Assembly (NCBI GenBank): GCA_031539345.1
Contig: JAVKMO010000009.1
Location: 1-64,000, forward strand
Reading direction: 5' to 3'
Origin: JAVKMO01 sp031539345
GTDB taxonomy: Bacteria > Bacteroidota > Bacteroidia > Chitinophagales > Chitinophagaceae
Length of the DNA stretch: 64,000 bases
Each line of letters begins with the position of its first letter. Positions within the stretch are counted from its first letter, which is position 1. The notes under the pieces were generated by a model, which was given only the letters and a program-made list of their open reading frames with translations, was not told where the DNA came from and made no database searches. This document shows positions 27,701 to 35,661 of this stretch, in pieces. Made by a program: the position numbers and the translations under genes.

Positions 27701-28453
27701 GGTATTGGTTATTTATGGGTTGTTGCGACACAAAAAACGATTCGCGAAAAATGGAAAAAAGGCACACTCGTTTTAGACCCCTATCGATATCAATATTTCA
27801 ATGGATTAGATTCTATGATTTTCCCTAACGGTACTGAATATGTCGGCAATTGGAAAGACGGAACAAAAACAGGACAAGGAAAACAAAAAGAAAAAAAAGG
27901 AATTTATAGCGGAGAATGGAAAGACGATAAAAAAACTGGATGGGGAACATACTCATTCAACAATCATGACTTATATTCAGGAGAATGGTTAAACGATAAA
28001 ATACACGGCAAGGGAACGATGAATTATGCAAACGGAGATATGTACGACGGAGAATTTATATTCAATACAAAAAATGGATATGGCGTATTACTGTATCAAA
28101 ACAAAGACGAATACAAAGGAGAATGGTTCAGAAATAAAAGGCAAGGGAAAGGAGAATGGAGAGATAAGGCTAAAAACGAAACGTACATTGGAGAGTGGAG
28201 AAACAATATTAAAAACGGAAACGGAAAGTATTTCTATGGAGACACGATGGTTATTACGGGCAAATGGCTCAATGGTCTGTTGAGTGGATTTGCAACGATT
28301 ACAAAAAACAACATCGACAAAGAAGTCTATTATTATCAGGGGAAAATTGTGGTGCGACGAAAAGGAAAAATCTTGAATAAAAATATCGCCATGACAAAAA
28401 AAACAAATCTCAAAAACAATAAAAGCGATTTAATTAAGCAATTGAAAAAGTAA
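24710..28453 (+). CDS. Giant MORN-repeat protein, exported
   Basis: A 1247-residue protein with a signal peptide (LLKHCLIIFILACTTNIFCQ) followed almost entirely by more than 40 MORN repeats of about 23 residues, pattern Y-x-G-x-W-x-x-x-x-x-x-G-x-G. Blocks of repeats are separated by linkers that share an (R/K)E-x-(W/F) signature: KEFWLNG, QEIWQNG, KKEIFKRDKIYI and REKWKKGTLVL. The last two linkers are each followed by an (N/Y)RY..FNG(L/I)DS stretch, showing duplication of whole blocks. The ATG at 24710 is chosen over an upstream TTG because it begins the signal peptide. MORN arrays form elongated beta sheets that bind lipid or protein surfaces. Its partner is unknown. It ends 5 nt before pth. 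Confidence 0.92.
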   Translation: MLLKHCLIIFILACTTNIFCQCLSGNCNTGNGTYKFSNGDVYEGGFQNQMKHGKGKMKYFNGMMYDGEWNSNVYEGVGKFSNGGTYKYEGEYKFGKEEGKGRSTYADGSVYEGDFKNGKRNGKGILTQVGNRKLDGDWKNNEIDGEVEISEDDIAVYKGGYKNGLYQGKGQLYTATLDLIEGFFKDGKLVGKSEYTFVGGEKKYGNFQNSQLHGKGVFVFPNKDSIVSRGWKYGVLDTFGIHYYGNGDRYKGYFKNTKKDSFGTFTYANGDKYIGLWKNDKKEDSNGLFLYANKDSFRGIYHNNARNGMGTLSTKKETWTGNWVNDMKHGMGTTYYKNGDTLIAYWVYDNLDGEANLRYKNGNIYTITYNNNIKNGTAIFTTIDKKQRKEFWLNGYLIEGEGDEKFKNLSSRNFKNVNIKDTAIFKKRDTLIDKKTRNIFIGKIINDAKEGKGTLITHQGDTIKGVWKNDMLTGSAICKYQNGETYKGNFVNDKKEGRGIYIYANGEKYTGDWKADEQNGNGKYYFANKEVYEGTFKNNKINGKGTMKYPNKDVLSAIWYDNKIQGAGILKYANGNTFHGHWKNNIIDGKCFVIYNNGKTAQEIWQNGNRIKGLITVYEYDNHTYFIDSNKVGKKEITMHEKQWKAKKGSKYYGEIENGKKNGYGIWLNYNNEKYEGNWTYDKKSGYGEYTYTKGDKYKGLWSLDRKNGKGIGIYKYGKEKYEGDWINNEKSGIGIYYFENDDKYDGEWFNDQMNGNGTYAYKRDSIFKGNWVNGKKNGTGVLTTYANNLTKKEIFKRDKIYIDPNRYKDFNGIDSFIFSNGVQYVGEWKSGTRDGFGTQTEPKEGVYTGTFINNKKSGTGKYVFVDSSTYEGTWEDDRINGTGIYQYTNKDHYEGQLKNGKRYGAGVLQYANKDMYIGNWIDNKRVGKGEMQYKSNNETYSGDWLNDKAHGKGTYQFSNGDQYQGTFNNGKRQGDGKLTYANGNIFTGTWFNNTIDGIGYLWVVATQKTIREKWKKGTLVLDPYRYQYFNGLDSMIFPNGTEYVGNWKDGTKTGQGKQKEKKGIYSGEWKDDKKTGWGTYSFNNHDLYSGEWLNDKIHGKGTMNYANGDMYDGEFIFNTKNGYGVLLYQNKDEYKGEWFRNKRQGKGEWRDKAKNETYIGEWRNNIKNGNGKYFYGDTMVITGKWLNGLLSGFATITKNNIDKEVYYYQGKIVVRRKGKILNKNIAMTKKTNLKNNKSDLIKQLKK

Positions 28454-28458
28454 CAATA

Positions 28459-29031
28459 ATGGAAAAAGTGATGATTATTGGGTTGGGAAACATTGGTCAA
28501 GAATATGATCAAACACGCCATAATATTGGCTTTGATGTGTTAGATGCAATGGCAAAAAAATACGCATTTACATTTCAACAAGCTCACTTCGCTTTTTATG
28601 CAAGTGCAAAAATAAAAGGCAGACAAACAATTTTTATCAAACCAACCACCTATGTCAATTTAAGTGGAACAGCCCTTGCTTATTGGTTACAAAAAGAAAA
28701 AGTAAGTATTGATAAATGTCTTGTCATTGTTGATGATTTGAGCATTCCTATAGAGCAAGTTAAATTCAAACCACAAGGCAGCCACGGTGGGCACAATGGA
28801 TTAAAACATATTGAACAAGTTTTGCAAACACAAAATTATTGCCGCTTACGCTTTGGTATTGGCAACAATTTTTCACAGGGCAAGCAAGTCGATTTTGTAT
28901 TGGGCAAATGGACACAACAAGAGAATCCTTTGATACAGCTCAAAATTGATTACTGCTGCAATGCCATCGAAAAATTTAGCTCTACCCCACTCCAACATTT
29001 GATGAAAGAAATCAACTCTCATGTATTTTAA
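28459..29031 (+). CDS. pth: Peptidyl-tRNA hydrolase
   Basis: Frees tRNA from peptidyl-tRNA dropped by stalled ribosomes. The 190 residues carry the key motifs IIGLGNIGQEYDQTRHNIGF (substrate Asn and catalytic His), KPTTYVNLSG, VDDLSIP (catalytic Asp) and GSHGGHNGLKHIE (Asn). The length is normal and the gene looks intact. Its last 83 nt and the first 3 nt after the stop (28949-29034) are repeated almost exactly at 31569-31654 beyond the two-gene islet, so the 3' end of pth marks an insertion boundary. The rplY gene often found beside pth in bacteria is absent. Confidence 0.96.
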   Translation: MEKVMIIGLGNIGQEYDQTRHNIGFDVLDAMAKKYAFTFQQAHFAFYASAKIKGRQTIFIKPTTYVNLSGTALAYWLQKEKVSIDKCLVIVDDLSIPIEQVKFKPQGSHGGHNGLKHIEQVLQTQNYCRLRFGIGNNFSQGKQVDFVLGKWTQQENPLIQLKIDYCCNAIEKFSSTPLQHLMKEINSHVF

Positions 29032-29034
29032 AAA
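28949..29034 (+). repeat. Left copy of an 86-nt direct repeat (3' end of pth)
   Basis: This segment, containing the last codons and stop of pth, is identical to 31569-31654 except for one base (G at 28979, A at 31599). Similarity extends weakly a few bases to the left and stops sharply on the right. The two copies are 2620 nt apart and bracket the lipoprotein and C10-protease genes. Confidence 0.95.
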
Positions 29035-29060
29035 TGCCTCACCAAAAATTTAGTGAGGCA
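29035..29060 (-). terminator. Rho-independent terminator of the islet operon
   Basis: TGCCTCAC at 29035-29042 pairs perfectly with GTGAGGCA at 29053-29060 around a 10-nt loop. On the minus strand it is followed by TTTTTAAAA, so it ends the leftward transcript of the two islet genes. It begins exactly where the pth direct repeat ends. Confidence 0.75.
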
Positions 29061-29077
29061 AAAATTACACTACGCTT

Positions 29078-29920
29078 TTATTCTTTGGTATAAATTCCAC
29101 TGCACACCTTGCCGCTCGTGGTAATCACCTCTATACGCATTTTAGAAATCGGTTGCTGATAAGATGCAAGCGGTTTAAGCTGAATACCAGTCCAATTTGC
29201 ATCATAAGAATTGTTCTTATATAGTTCTGTTCTGTATAAATCATTAGAAAAAAAATCATCGCATCGATGTCCGTTTCTACAATAAGGATGTATGCTTTGG
29301 TTAAATTTTTCTAAGGGTTCTGTTTTTATTTTGCTTAAATTCTGTTGCTCTTGGGCATTTAATTTTCTCCCCATATACCCATCGAACGATTGATACATCA
29401 CCGTAAAATAAGCATTGACACAAAGCTCAGAATCTGCTGTATTTGTTGGCTTATCATTCTTCATATAAAGGTTGATTTGTTTAATTGTATCTAAGATGGC
29501 TCCTCCAATTGCAGGCTCTGTAATATTGTAAACATCTTTATTTTGTTGTTGTAATTGCTGAAATCTTTTTCCCCCGTCATAAGATGTAATGTAATAGGAA
29601 TCTACTACATTATATAGGCTACTAGGCTCTTCGTTAGTATAAATGTGTTCTCTATTTTTTAAAATATAAGTATTGTAAGATGTCTCTTCATGATACGATA
29701 TAGTCGCATCAAAAACACTATCATAAATAAACCACAATTTAAAACAAGCCGAGTCTGTCCAATAATTGACCAACAATTTATTCGATAAGCTATAATAAGA
29801 GTTGATATAATAAGGGCGTGGATAACGTCCATGCGGTCCTCCATCACAACCACATTTTAAACATCCACTAAATGCGAATGCCGACCCGATAAGGACAATA
29901 AATATTATTTTCATAGTCAT
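29078..29920 (-). CDS. Putative lipoprotein, second gene of the pth islet
   Basis: A 280-residue protein of no recognised family. The N-terminus (MKIIFIVLIGSAFAFSGCLK) is a textbook lipoprotein signal with lipobox FSGC; the start may be the second ATG, two codons in. The mature part has several cysteines (CGCDGG near the start, NGHRCDDFF late) and many Tyr and Asn residues. It starts 2 nt after the stop of the upstream protease gene, so translation is probably coupled to that gene, and switching of the protease frame could affect it. Partnership with the protease, for instance as inhibitor or substrate-binding partner, is conceivable but not shown. Confidence 0.72.
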   Translation of the reverse strand: MTMKIIFIVLIGSAFAFSGCLKCGCDGGPHGRYPRPYYINSYYSLSNKLLVNYWTDSACFKLWFIYDSVFDATISYHEETSYNTYILKNREHIYTNEEPSSLYNVVDSYYITSYDGGKRFQQLQQQNKDVYNITEPAIGGAILDTIKQINLYMKNDKPTNTADSELCVNAYFTVMYQSFDGYMGRKLNAQEQQNLSKIKTEPLEKFNQSIHPYCRNGHRCDDFFSNDLYRTELYKNNSYDANWTGIQLKPLASYQQPISKMRIEVITTSGKVCSGIYTKE

Positions 29921-29922
29921 TG

Positions 29923-31341
29923 TTATTTAGAGATGAAAGGAAAAATAGTAAGATTATACTGATAATTTTCAGCAAAAATACCTCCTTCATAATCAGCGTT
30001 TGAACCTGTTCCCCATCCCATATTCGCATGCACTTTTTCATTATAAGATGTTGAGGTGGTGGTGAAACTGCCTCTTTTTCTACCCATTACATAAGAATCA
30101 TAATAATCTGTGCTTGTTGTTTGAGAAGAAGTATAACCATCTAACAACCACGCATGTCCACCAGTATACCATTTACGCCAGCCAAACCACCAGTATTCCC
30201 AATAACCATTGTTGCCGTCTATATAAACAGGTTTTTTCTCTCTCAATGATTGCTTTACAATATCGAGATCGTACGATTTTCCCTTTGTAAAGAGGGATTC
30301 CCCAGAATAATATAAACCAAATTTGCCCAAAACAGAAAGAGACAATGCCCTTTCACTTAAAGCACCACTTGCAGAACAACCATAATCCATATTAGAATGA
30401 ACGCCAATATTGGCGATTAAATGGGCTACTGCTGCTTCGTCTTTAGATGGTGGAGTTAATTCACTATTTATACTAACCCAATTTAACGGAGATCCTGGTG
30501 CTGGTAAGGTTCTTGCAGGTGTTTGATGATAAGCACAGAGCTGTGCAACTGCAATGGCAACACAACCAGCAGGGGCTGGAGAACCACAAGGTTGAGGACA
30601 AAATTGATTAAAAGGGGAACCTTGCTTCCAAGCTGTTTTTAATAAAGGCAAAACTTGGCTTGTGTTTTGTGTTGTTGTTCTAGTGCCTGTATAACTGAAC
30701 GTAGTCATAGCATTCTCTCTATCATCACCATATCGTGCATTTTGAGAAAGTATTCGGGCAGATTGGATTGTACCTGTATCTATCAATTGACTAATTTTTT
30801 TGTTTGCACTTGCATACAAACTGTCTTCTGTATTAAAATATGTTTTGATCACAGAGTCTGTATAACTGATGCTGGCTTGCAAAAAAATGTCTGCACCCGG
30901 TTGGTTTATTTCTTTGTTGTGTACAAAGAGCGGTAAATGAAAAAATGAAACGGGTAAACGGGTATCACCAGCTGCTAACACCGTTGCCGTATCTTCTCCG
31001 ACAAGCGTGATATTGTACAAGGATATTGTATCAGTAAAATTGACGGTGCTGTCTAAAGTTCTGAAATGTTTAGACGTATGCTTGATGAGATAGTCTGTTT
31101 TTTCATACGCAATAATTTTTTCATCAGGATACAAAGTTTGAACGTGTTCCAACACTTCTGGGGTAGTGATTGTGTAAGTGCCAACTGCTTTTTTATGAAC
31201 AACAATTGCTTCTTCGTGACTTAATAGAACGTTAGGAATATGCTCATCAGTCGTTACGACTGGCACGATTTGATCAGATTTTATTTTGTCCTTATAACAA
31301 GAAACAAAGAAAAAATTACTCATTACAAAGTAAATGATCAA
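29923..31341 (-). CDS. C10-family (streptopain-like) cysteine protease, phase-variable
   Basis: A secreted or lipid-anchored papain-fold protease. It has an N-terminal propeptide of about 200 residues, then the catalytic region: WKQGSPFNQFCPQPCG (oxyanion Gln), APAGCVAIAVAQLCAYH (nucleophile Cys) and TGGHAWLLDGY (catalytic His), with HANMGWGTGSNADYEGG near the end. The listed frame opens at a weak TTG (31341). In the same frame the sequence continues upstream as NRKVHFLSLIIYFVMSNFFF then VSC, a proper lipoprotein signal with basic n-region, so the real start lies further up. The likely ATG is at 31462, before eleven AGCCACA heptamers, and is at present out of frame by one. A 10- or 13-copy tract would join them. 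Confidence 0.88.
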   Translation of the reverse strand: MIIYFVMSNFFFVSCYKDKIKSDQIVPVVTTDEHIPNVLLSHEEAIVVHKKAVGTYTITTPEVLEHVQTLYPDEKIIAYEKTDYLIKHTSKHFRTLDSTVNFTDTISLYNITLVGEDTATVLAAGDTRLPVSFFHLPLFVHNKEINQPGADIFLQASISYTDSVIKTYFNTEDSLYASANKKISQLIDTGTIQSARILSQNARYGDDRENAMTTFSYTGTRTTTQNTSQVLPLLKTAWKQGSPFNQFCPQPCGSPAPAGCVAIAVAQLCAYHQTPARTLPAPGSPLNWVSINSELTPPSKDEAAVAHLIANIGVHSNMDYGCSASGALSERALSLSVLGKFGLYYSGESLFTKGKSYDLDIVKQSLREKKPVYIDGNNGYWEYWWFGWRKWYTGGHAWLLDGYTSSQTTSTDYYDSYVMGRKRGSFTTTSTSYNEKVHANMGWGTGSNADYEGGIFAENYQYNLTIFPFISK

Positions 31342-31373
31342 CGAAAGAAAATGTACCTTGCGATTTAAAAAAA

Positions 31374-31450
31374 TGTGGCTTGTGGCTTGTGGCTTGTGGC
31401 TTGTGGCTTGTGGCTTGTGGCTTGTGGCTTGTGGCTTGTGGCTTGTGGCT
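31374..31450 (-). repeat. Heptanucleotide tandem repeat (11 copies) at the 5' end of the C10 protease gene
   Basis: Eleven perfect copies of TGTGGCT on the plus strand (AGCCACA in the coding direction), followed by an imperfect TGTGTGT. Because 7 is not a multiple of 3, each gain or loss shifts the frame. The repeat contains no stop in any frame and encodes the cycle SHKPQAT. The ATG at 31462 reads into the protease frame only when the copy number is 10, 13 and so on. With 11 it ends after about 48 codons. Confidence 0.93.
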
Positions 31451-31523
31451 TGTGTGTTTCATAATTGATCAATTTTAAAGGTGAAACAAAAAGAAAATAA
31501 AATAAATGTAGAAAATAATTTTA

Positions 31524-31553
31524 CAAATGAATATTTTTGTTAGAGTACTTCAA
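31524..31553 (-). promoter_or_regulatory. Candidate promoter of the C10 protease operon
   Basis: On the minus strand TTG is followed by 19 nt and TTCATTTG, one mismatch from the Bacteroidota consensus TTG-N17-23-TAnnTTTG. It lies about 60 nt upstream of the ATG at 31462 and supports that start over the internal ones. Confidence 0.3.
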
Positions 31554-31568
31554 TGTCCACAAAAATTC

Positions 31569-31654
31569 ATTACTGCTGCAATGCCATCGAAAAATTTAAC
31601 TCTACCCCACTCCAACATTTGATGAAAGAAATCAACTCTCATGTATTTTAAAAA
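31569..31654 (+). repeat. Right copy of the 86-nt direct repeat (duplicated 3' end of pth)
   Basis: A detached copy of the last codons and stop of pth, 85 of 86 bases identical to 28949-29034, with no pth gene attached. It marks the right edge of the islet. fumC begins 127 nt further on, so in an islet-free chromosome pth would lie directly upstream of fumC. Confidence 0.95.
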
Positions 31655-31781
31655 ACCAATTATTTTAGTCCTTCCTACGAATAAGACAATACCTTTCATA
31701 CTCTATTTTCTACTCCCTTAAACAAAGTATAACACTTATTTTCATTGTCATTGTTTTTCTCATTCTTAACCCTTACACAGT

Positions 31782-33182
31782 ATGAATTATCGTATAGAAA
31801 AAGACACCATGGGCGAAGTTAAAGTGCCTATTGATGCTTATTTTGGAGCACAAACACAACGTAGTATTGACAATTTTAAAATTGCTCAAGACATCAATAA
31901 AATGCCCAAAGAAATTATTCGTGCATTTGCTTATTTAAAGAAAGCCGCTGCCATTACAAATTGTGAAGCAGGTGTTTTAGACAAAGGCAAATCAGATTTA
32001 ATTGGTCAAGTTTGTGATGAAATTATGAGTGGCGTTTTAGACAAAGAATTTCCCCTTGTTGTATGGCAAACAGGCAGTGGAACGCAAAGCAATATGAACG
32101 TAAATGAAGTGATTGCCTATCGTGGACACGTTTTAAAAGGTGGGGCTTTGACCGATAAAGAAAAATATTTGCAGCCGAATGATGATGTCAATAAATCACA
32201 ATCCTCTAACGATACTTTTCCTACCGCAATGCACATTGCTGCGTATCAAATTTTAACAGAACAAACCATTCCCCACATACGCCTTTTAAGGGACACGCTT
32301 GCCGACAAAGCAAAAGCATTTATGTACGTTGTTAAAATTGGCAGAACGCATTTTATGGATGCAACGCCGCTTACACTTGGGCAAGAATTTAGTGGCTATG
32401 TAGCACAATTAAATTTTGGATTAAAAGCAATTGAAAACAGTTTGGCTCATCTTAGCCAGCTTGCTTTAGGCGGAACGGCTGTTGGCACAGGCATCAATAC
32501 GCCGCCTCATTATGCCAAAAACGTAGCAAAAAAAATTGCCGAATTAACACAACTCCCCTTTATCACTGCTGAAAATAAATTTGAATCTTTAGCCGCACAT
32601 GATGCCATTGTTGAAGCACATGGTTCATTAAAAATGGTCGCCGTCAGTTTGATGAAAATTGCCAATGACATTCGTATGTTAAGCTCTGGTCCTCGCTCTG
32701 GCATTGGCGAAATTTTCATTCCTGACAACGAACCCGGCTCTTCTATTATGCCTGGAAAAGTCAATCCTACACAATGCGAAGCCATGACGATGGTGGCAGC
32801 ACAAGTGATGGGTAATGATGTTGCCATTAGCATTGGCGGAAGTAACGGACACTTTGAACTCAATGTGTTTAAGCCTGTGATGATTTACAATTTTTTACAT
32901 TCTGCACGCCTTATTGCAGACGTTTGTTTGTCTTTCAATAACAAATGTGCAGTCGGTATAGAACCTATCAAAGCAAACATTGACAAACACGTCAACAATT
33001 CACTCATGCTTGTAACCGCATTAAACACAAAAATTGGTTATTACAAAGCAGCAGAAATTGCACAAAAAGCACATCAACAAAACACCACATTAAAAGAAAT
33101 GGCGATTTTATTAGGTTATGTTACAGCGGAAGAATTTGATGCTTGGGTGGTGCCAAAAGATATGGTTGGAAAAATTGATTAG
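31782..33182 (+). CDS. fumC: Class II fumarate hydratase
   Basis: Hydrates fumarate to L-malate in the TCA cycle; the iron-independent form. The 466 residues carry WQTGSGTQSNMNVNEV, NDDVNKSQSSNDTFPTAMH, GRTHFMDATPLTLGQEFSGY and the superfamily signature GSSIMPGKVNPTQCEAM with the catalytic Ser loop. The length is normal. The stop overlaps the stop of rsmE by 4 nt on the opposite strand, so the two converge with no separate terminator. Confidence 0.96.
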   Translation: MNYRIEKDTMGEVKVPIDAYFGAQTQRSIDNFKIAQDINKMPKEIIRAFAYLKKAAAITNCEAGVLDKGKSDLIGQVCDEIMSGVLDKEFPLVVWQTGSGTQSNMNVNEVIAYRGHVLKGGALTDKEKYLQPNDDVNKSQSSNDTFPTAMHIAAYQILTEQTIPHIRLLRDTLADKAKAFMYVVKIGRTHFMDATPLTLGQEFSGYVAQLNFGLKAIENSLAHLSQLALGGTAVGTGINTPPHYAKNVAKKIAELTQLPFITAENKFESLAAHDAIVEAHGSLKMVAVSLMKIANDIRMLSSGPRSGIGEIFIPDNEPGSSIMPGKVNPTQCEAMTMVAAQVMGNDVAISIGGSNGHFELNVFKPVMIYNFLHSARLIADVCLSFNNKCAVGIEPIKANIDKHVNNSLMLVTALNTKIGYYKAAEIAQKAHQQNTTLKEMAILLGYVTAEEFDAWVVPKDMVGKID

Positions 33183-33895
33183 GTGAGTAAAGCATAATAA
33201 TAACTCGCCACCAACAAGCCGGCAGTTTCTGTTCGTAGTCTGTTTTTTCCAAGACCAATGGGCAAGAAATTGGCGGCTTTTGCTTTTTTAATTTCTTCAG
33301 GTGAAAAATCCCCTTCAGGTCCAATCAAGAAAATACTTTTTTGATTGACATCTATTTGTTGTTGATTGAGATGTTGCTTTACGTTGTCTTGTTCACAATG
33401 CGGGATATACTTTTGCGTGTAGTGTTGTGTATTCAAAATGACTTGATCAAAAGTTTGTATCGGATGCAAAGTGGGTAAAAAAAATTGCTGTGATTGAAGC
33501 ATGGCAGAAATTAAAATTTGTTGTAAGCGTGCTTCCTTCATACCGAATTTCTCTGTCCTATCGCATTGCATTAGAAAAATTTCAGCTACGCCCATTTCAC
33601 AAATTTTTTCTAATAACCATTCTATTCTATCGGCATTTTTCAATAAAGAAACGCCAATAGCATAATGAGATTGCGGTCGCTCATCAGTTTGTAAATGGAC
33701 AATTTCTAACGCACATTTTTTATTATTAGTGTCGAATAAATGAGCCGTAGCCTTAACGCCAAAACCATTTGTCAAAAGAATTTGGTCGCCTTTTTTTTTT
33801 CGTAATACCTGCACACAATGGTGCGAATTTTTCTCATCTAAAAAACAAGTAGTACCAACTTGCAATAAAGGTTCTGGCGTATAATATAAATTCAT
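33179..33895 (-). CDS. rsmE: 16S rRNA (uracil-1498-N3)-methyltransferase
   Basis: Methylates U1498 of 16S rRNA, a SPOUT-fold enzyme. The 238 residues have an N-terminal PUA-like domain (HHCVQVLRKKKGDQILLTNG) and the knotted C-terminal domain with FLIGPEGDFSPEEIKKAK and IGLGKNRLRTETAGLLVASY, which bind S-adenosylmethionine. CDRTEKFG is also typical. The ATG at 33895 is the only sensible start. A TAGGTTTG minus-7-like element sits about 55 nt upstream at 33947-33954, but with no clear minus-33 partner. Confidence 0.93.
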   Translation of the reverse strand: MNLYYTPEPLLQVGTTCFLDEKNSHHCVQVLRKKKGDQILLTNGFGVKATAHLFDTNNKKCALEIVHLQTDERPQSHYAIGVSLLKNADRIEWLLEKICEMGVAEIFLMQCDRTEKFGMKEARLQQILISAMLQSQQFFLPTLHPIQTFDQVILNTQHYTQKYIPHCEQDNVKQHLNQQQIDVNQKSIFLIGPEGDFSPEEIKKAKAANFLPIGLGKNRLRTETAGLLVASYYYALLT

Positions 33896-34365
33896 AAAAA
33901 ATTACGGATAGAAAATAGTGACTTAGAAAAGAATTGAAGAGCCTTGCAAACCTATTTTAAAAACAAACAACTTTTTCTTTTTCACTTACGAACTTTTGGT
34001 ACGTGTCTTGTCCTAAAATCAGGTTACACAACAAAAGTGTAAGACATAGACAAAAAAAATCATTCAAAAAGGAGTATAAATATTTTGCCGACGGCACAAA
34101 ACATTAAATGATTGAGGAGTTGATTCCAACGCAATGTGCCAAGACCACAATTTGGTTAAAATACACCGGTAAAGAAGACTACGAGGTATTGCTTAAATGG
34201 ATATAGCACACGCAGGTCAATACTAAAACGAACATTTGTACTAAATTTGAGCATTTGTGCTTCTAATTCAACTTCTTCGCAAAGCACCGAAACGTTGGTA
34301 CAACCTTAAAAGAACTACATAGCAAACATTAATCAATCAGAAAGTAATCATTATATACAGACTAT
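33896..34365. other. 470-nt accessory intergenic region, possible mobile-element remnants
   Basis: This gap holds no intact gene. At 34010-34075 is a stretch (TCCTAAAATCAGGTTACACA, then an AAGGAG ribosome-site-like word) that recalls IS3-type element ends, though I cannot confirm it. A 32-codon frame at 34108-34206 (MIEELIPTQCAKTTIWLKYT and 12 more residues) looks like a protein fragment of unknown origin. TACTAAATTTGAGCA near 34240 has a counterpart (CACTAAATTTGCACG) near 35748 on the other side of the DUF389 gene. Confidence 0.4.
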
Positions 34366-35661
34366 ATGAATAATCAATTTTTTAATTTCATAAATCTACA
34401 TCAAGGGGAAGAAGAAAGAGAAGAGGTTTTAGAAAACATCAAATCAAATATTTCATTCAGAGGAGCAAATTTATGGATATTGGCTTGTGCAATTATTATA
34501 GCTTCGGTAGGATTAAATGTAAACTCAACAGCAGTAATTATAGGTGCAATGCTTATTTCACCTCTTATGGGACCCATTTTAGGAGCAGGGTTTGCATTGG
34601 CTATTTATGATTTTGATTTACTAAAAAGATCAGGAAAAAATTTGCTAATTGCTACGGTTGTTAGTTTAATCGTAGCGACAATTTATTTTTTTATCAGCCC
34701 ATTCAAAGAAACACATTCAGAATTATTAGTCAGAACTTCACCCAATATTTATGATGTTTTAATCGCTTTTGTGGGTGGTTTAGTAGGTGCTATTGCATTG
34801 ACAAGAGTTGAAAAAGGAAATCCAATTCCCGGCGTAGCTATTGCAACATCTCTAATGACACCACTTTGTACAGCAGGATACGGTTTAGCTATTTCAAATT
34901 TTTCCTATTTTTTAGGTGCATTTTACCTTTTTTTAATTAACTGCTTTTTTATCTGTCTTGCAACCTTTCTCATAATTAAGTATCTAAAATATAAACCTGT
35001 AAAAATATTAAATTTTAAGTCGGAAAAGCAAATCAGATATGTGATTACAGTTCTAATTTTAGTGATGATAATCCCTAGTTTTTATTTGGCATATACCCTT
35101 TTTCAAGAAAGAAGGTTTAGTCAAAATGTAGAACAATTTATTGCAAAAGAATTTACCAACAATGGCTATACATTAATTTATAAGCAAATAATATTTCAAT
35201 CGAACCCTAAAAAAATTGAAATTGCATTTTTGACAAAAAAGTTTACTGATCAAGAACTCAATTTATTAAATCAAAAACTTATACAATACCATTTAACCAA
35301 AACAGAACTTAATATTAAGCAAGACACGAAAGAGCTCAAAGATGAAATTTTGAATGAGTTAGGAAATCACAATAAGATATTATCTGAAAAAGATATTTTA
35401 ATAAATACCCTTCAAAATGAACTAAAAGAATATAAGATTGATGACTCCGAAATATTGAAAGAAATATCAATTTTGTTTCCCGAGTTGAATGATGTATCCA
35501 TCGGCAGACACATTACAAATGAGAATGCCAACAGTTCTAAAACAGTAACAGTATTACTCTACAAAACAAACAATAAAACAACTAAAACGGATACTTCAAA
35601 ATTAGAACAATGGCTAAGGCAAAAACTCAAGACAACGGATATAAAAATAGTACAACAATAA
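34366..35661 (+). CDS. DUF389 membrane protein
   Basis: A 431-residue protein whose first half is a DUF389 domain. It has a cytoplasmic helix (EEREEVLENIKSNISFRGAN), then at least six membrane segments with the conserved ILACAIIIASVGLNVNSTAV, GAMLISPLMGPILGAGFAL, ALTRVEKGNPIPGVAIATSL and MTPLCTAGYGLA. The C-terminal 180 residues are soluble and look like an OsmY/BON-like or coiled region. The function of DUF389 is unknown. The gene stands alone between two non-coding regions that look like insertion scars, so it is likely a recent arrival. Confidence 0.85.
   Translation: MNNQFFNFINLHQGEEEREEVLENIKSNISFRGANLWILACAIIIASVGLNVNSTAVIIGAMLISPLMGPILGAGFALAIYDFDLLKRSGKNLLIATVVSLIVATIYFFISPFKETHSELLVRTSPNIYDVLIAFVGGLVGAIALTRVEKGNPIPGVAIATSLMTPLCTAGYGLAISNFSYFLGAFYLFLINCFFICLATFLIIKYLKYKPVKILNFKSEKQIRYVITVLILVMIIPSFYLAYTLFQERRFSQNVEQFIAKEFTNNGYTLIYKQIIFQSNPKKIEIAFLTKKFTDQELNLLNQKLIQYHLTKTELNIKQDTKELKDEILNELGNHNKILSEKDILINTLQNELKEYKIDDSEILKEISILFPELNDVSIGRHITNENANSSKTVTVLLYKTNNKTTKTDTSKLEQWLRQKLKTTDIKIVQQ

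Noticed and set aside
31374..31450. CRISPR-like or coding repeat array
   Set aside because: The units are contiguous 7-mers without spacers, which excludes CRISPR. They are best read as a slippage tract.
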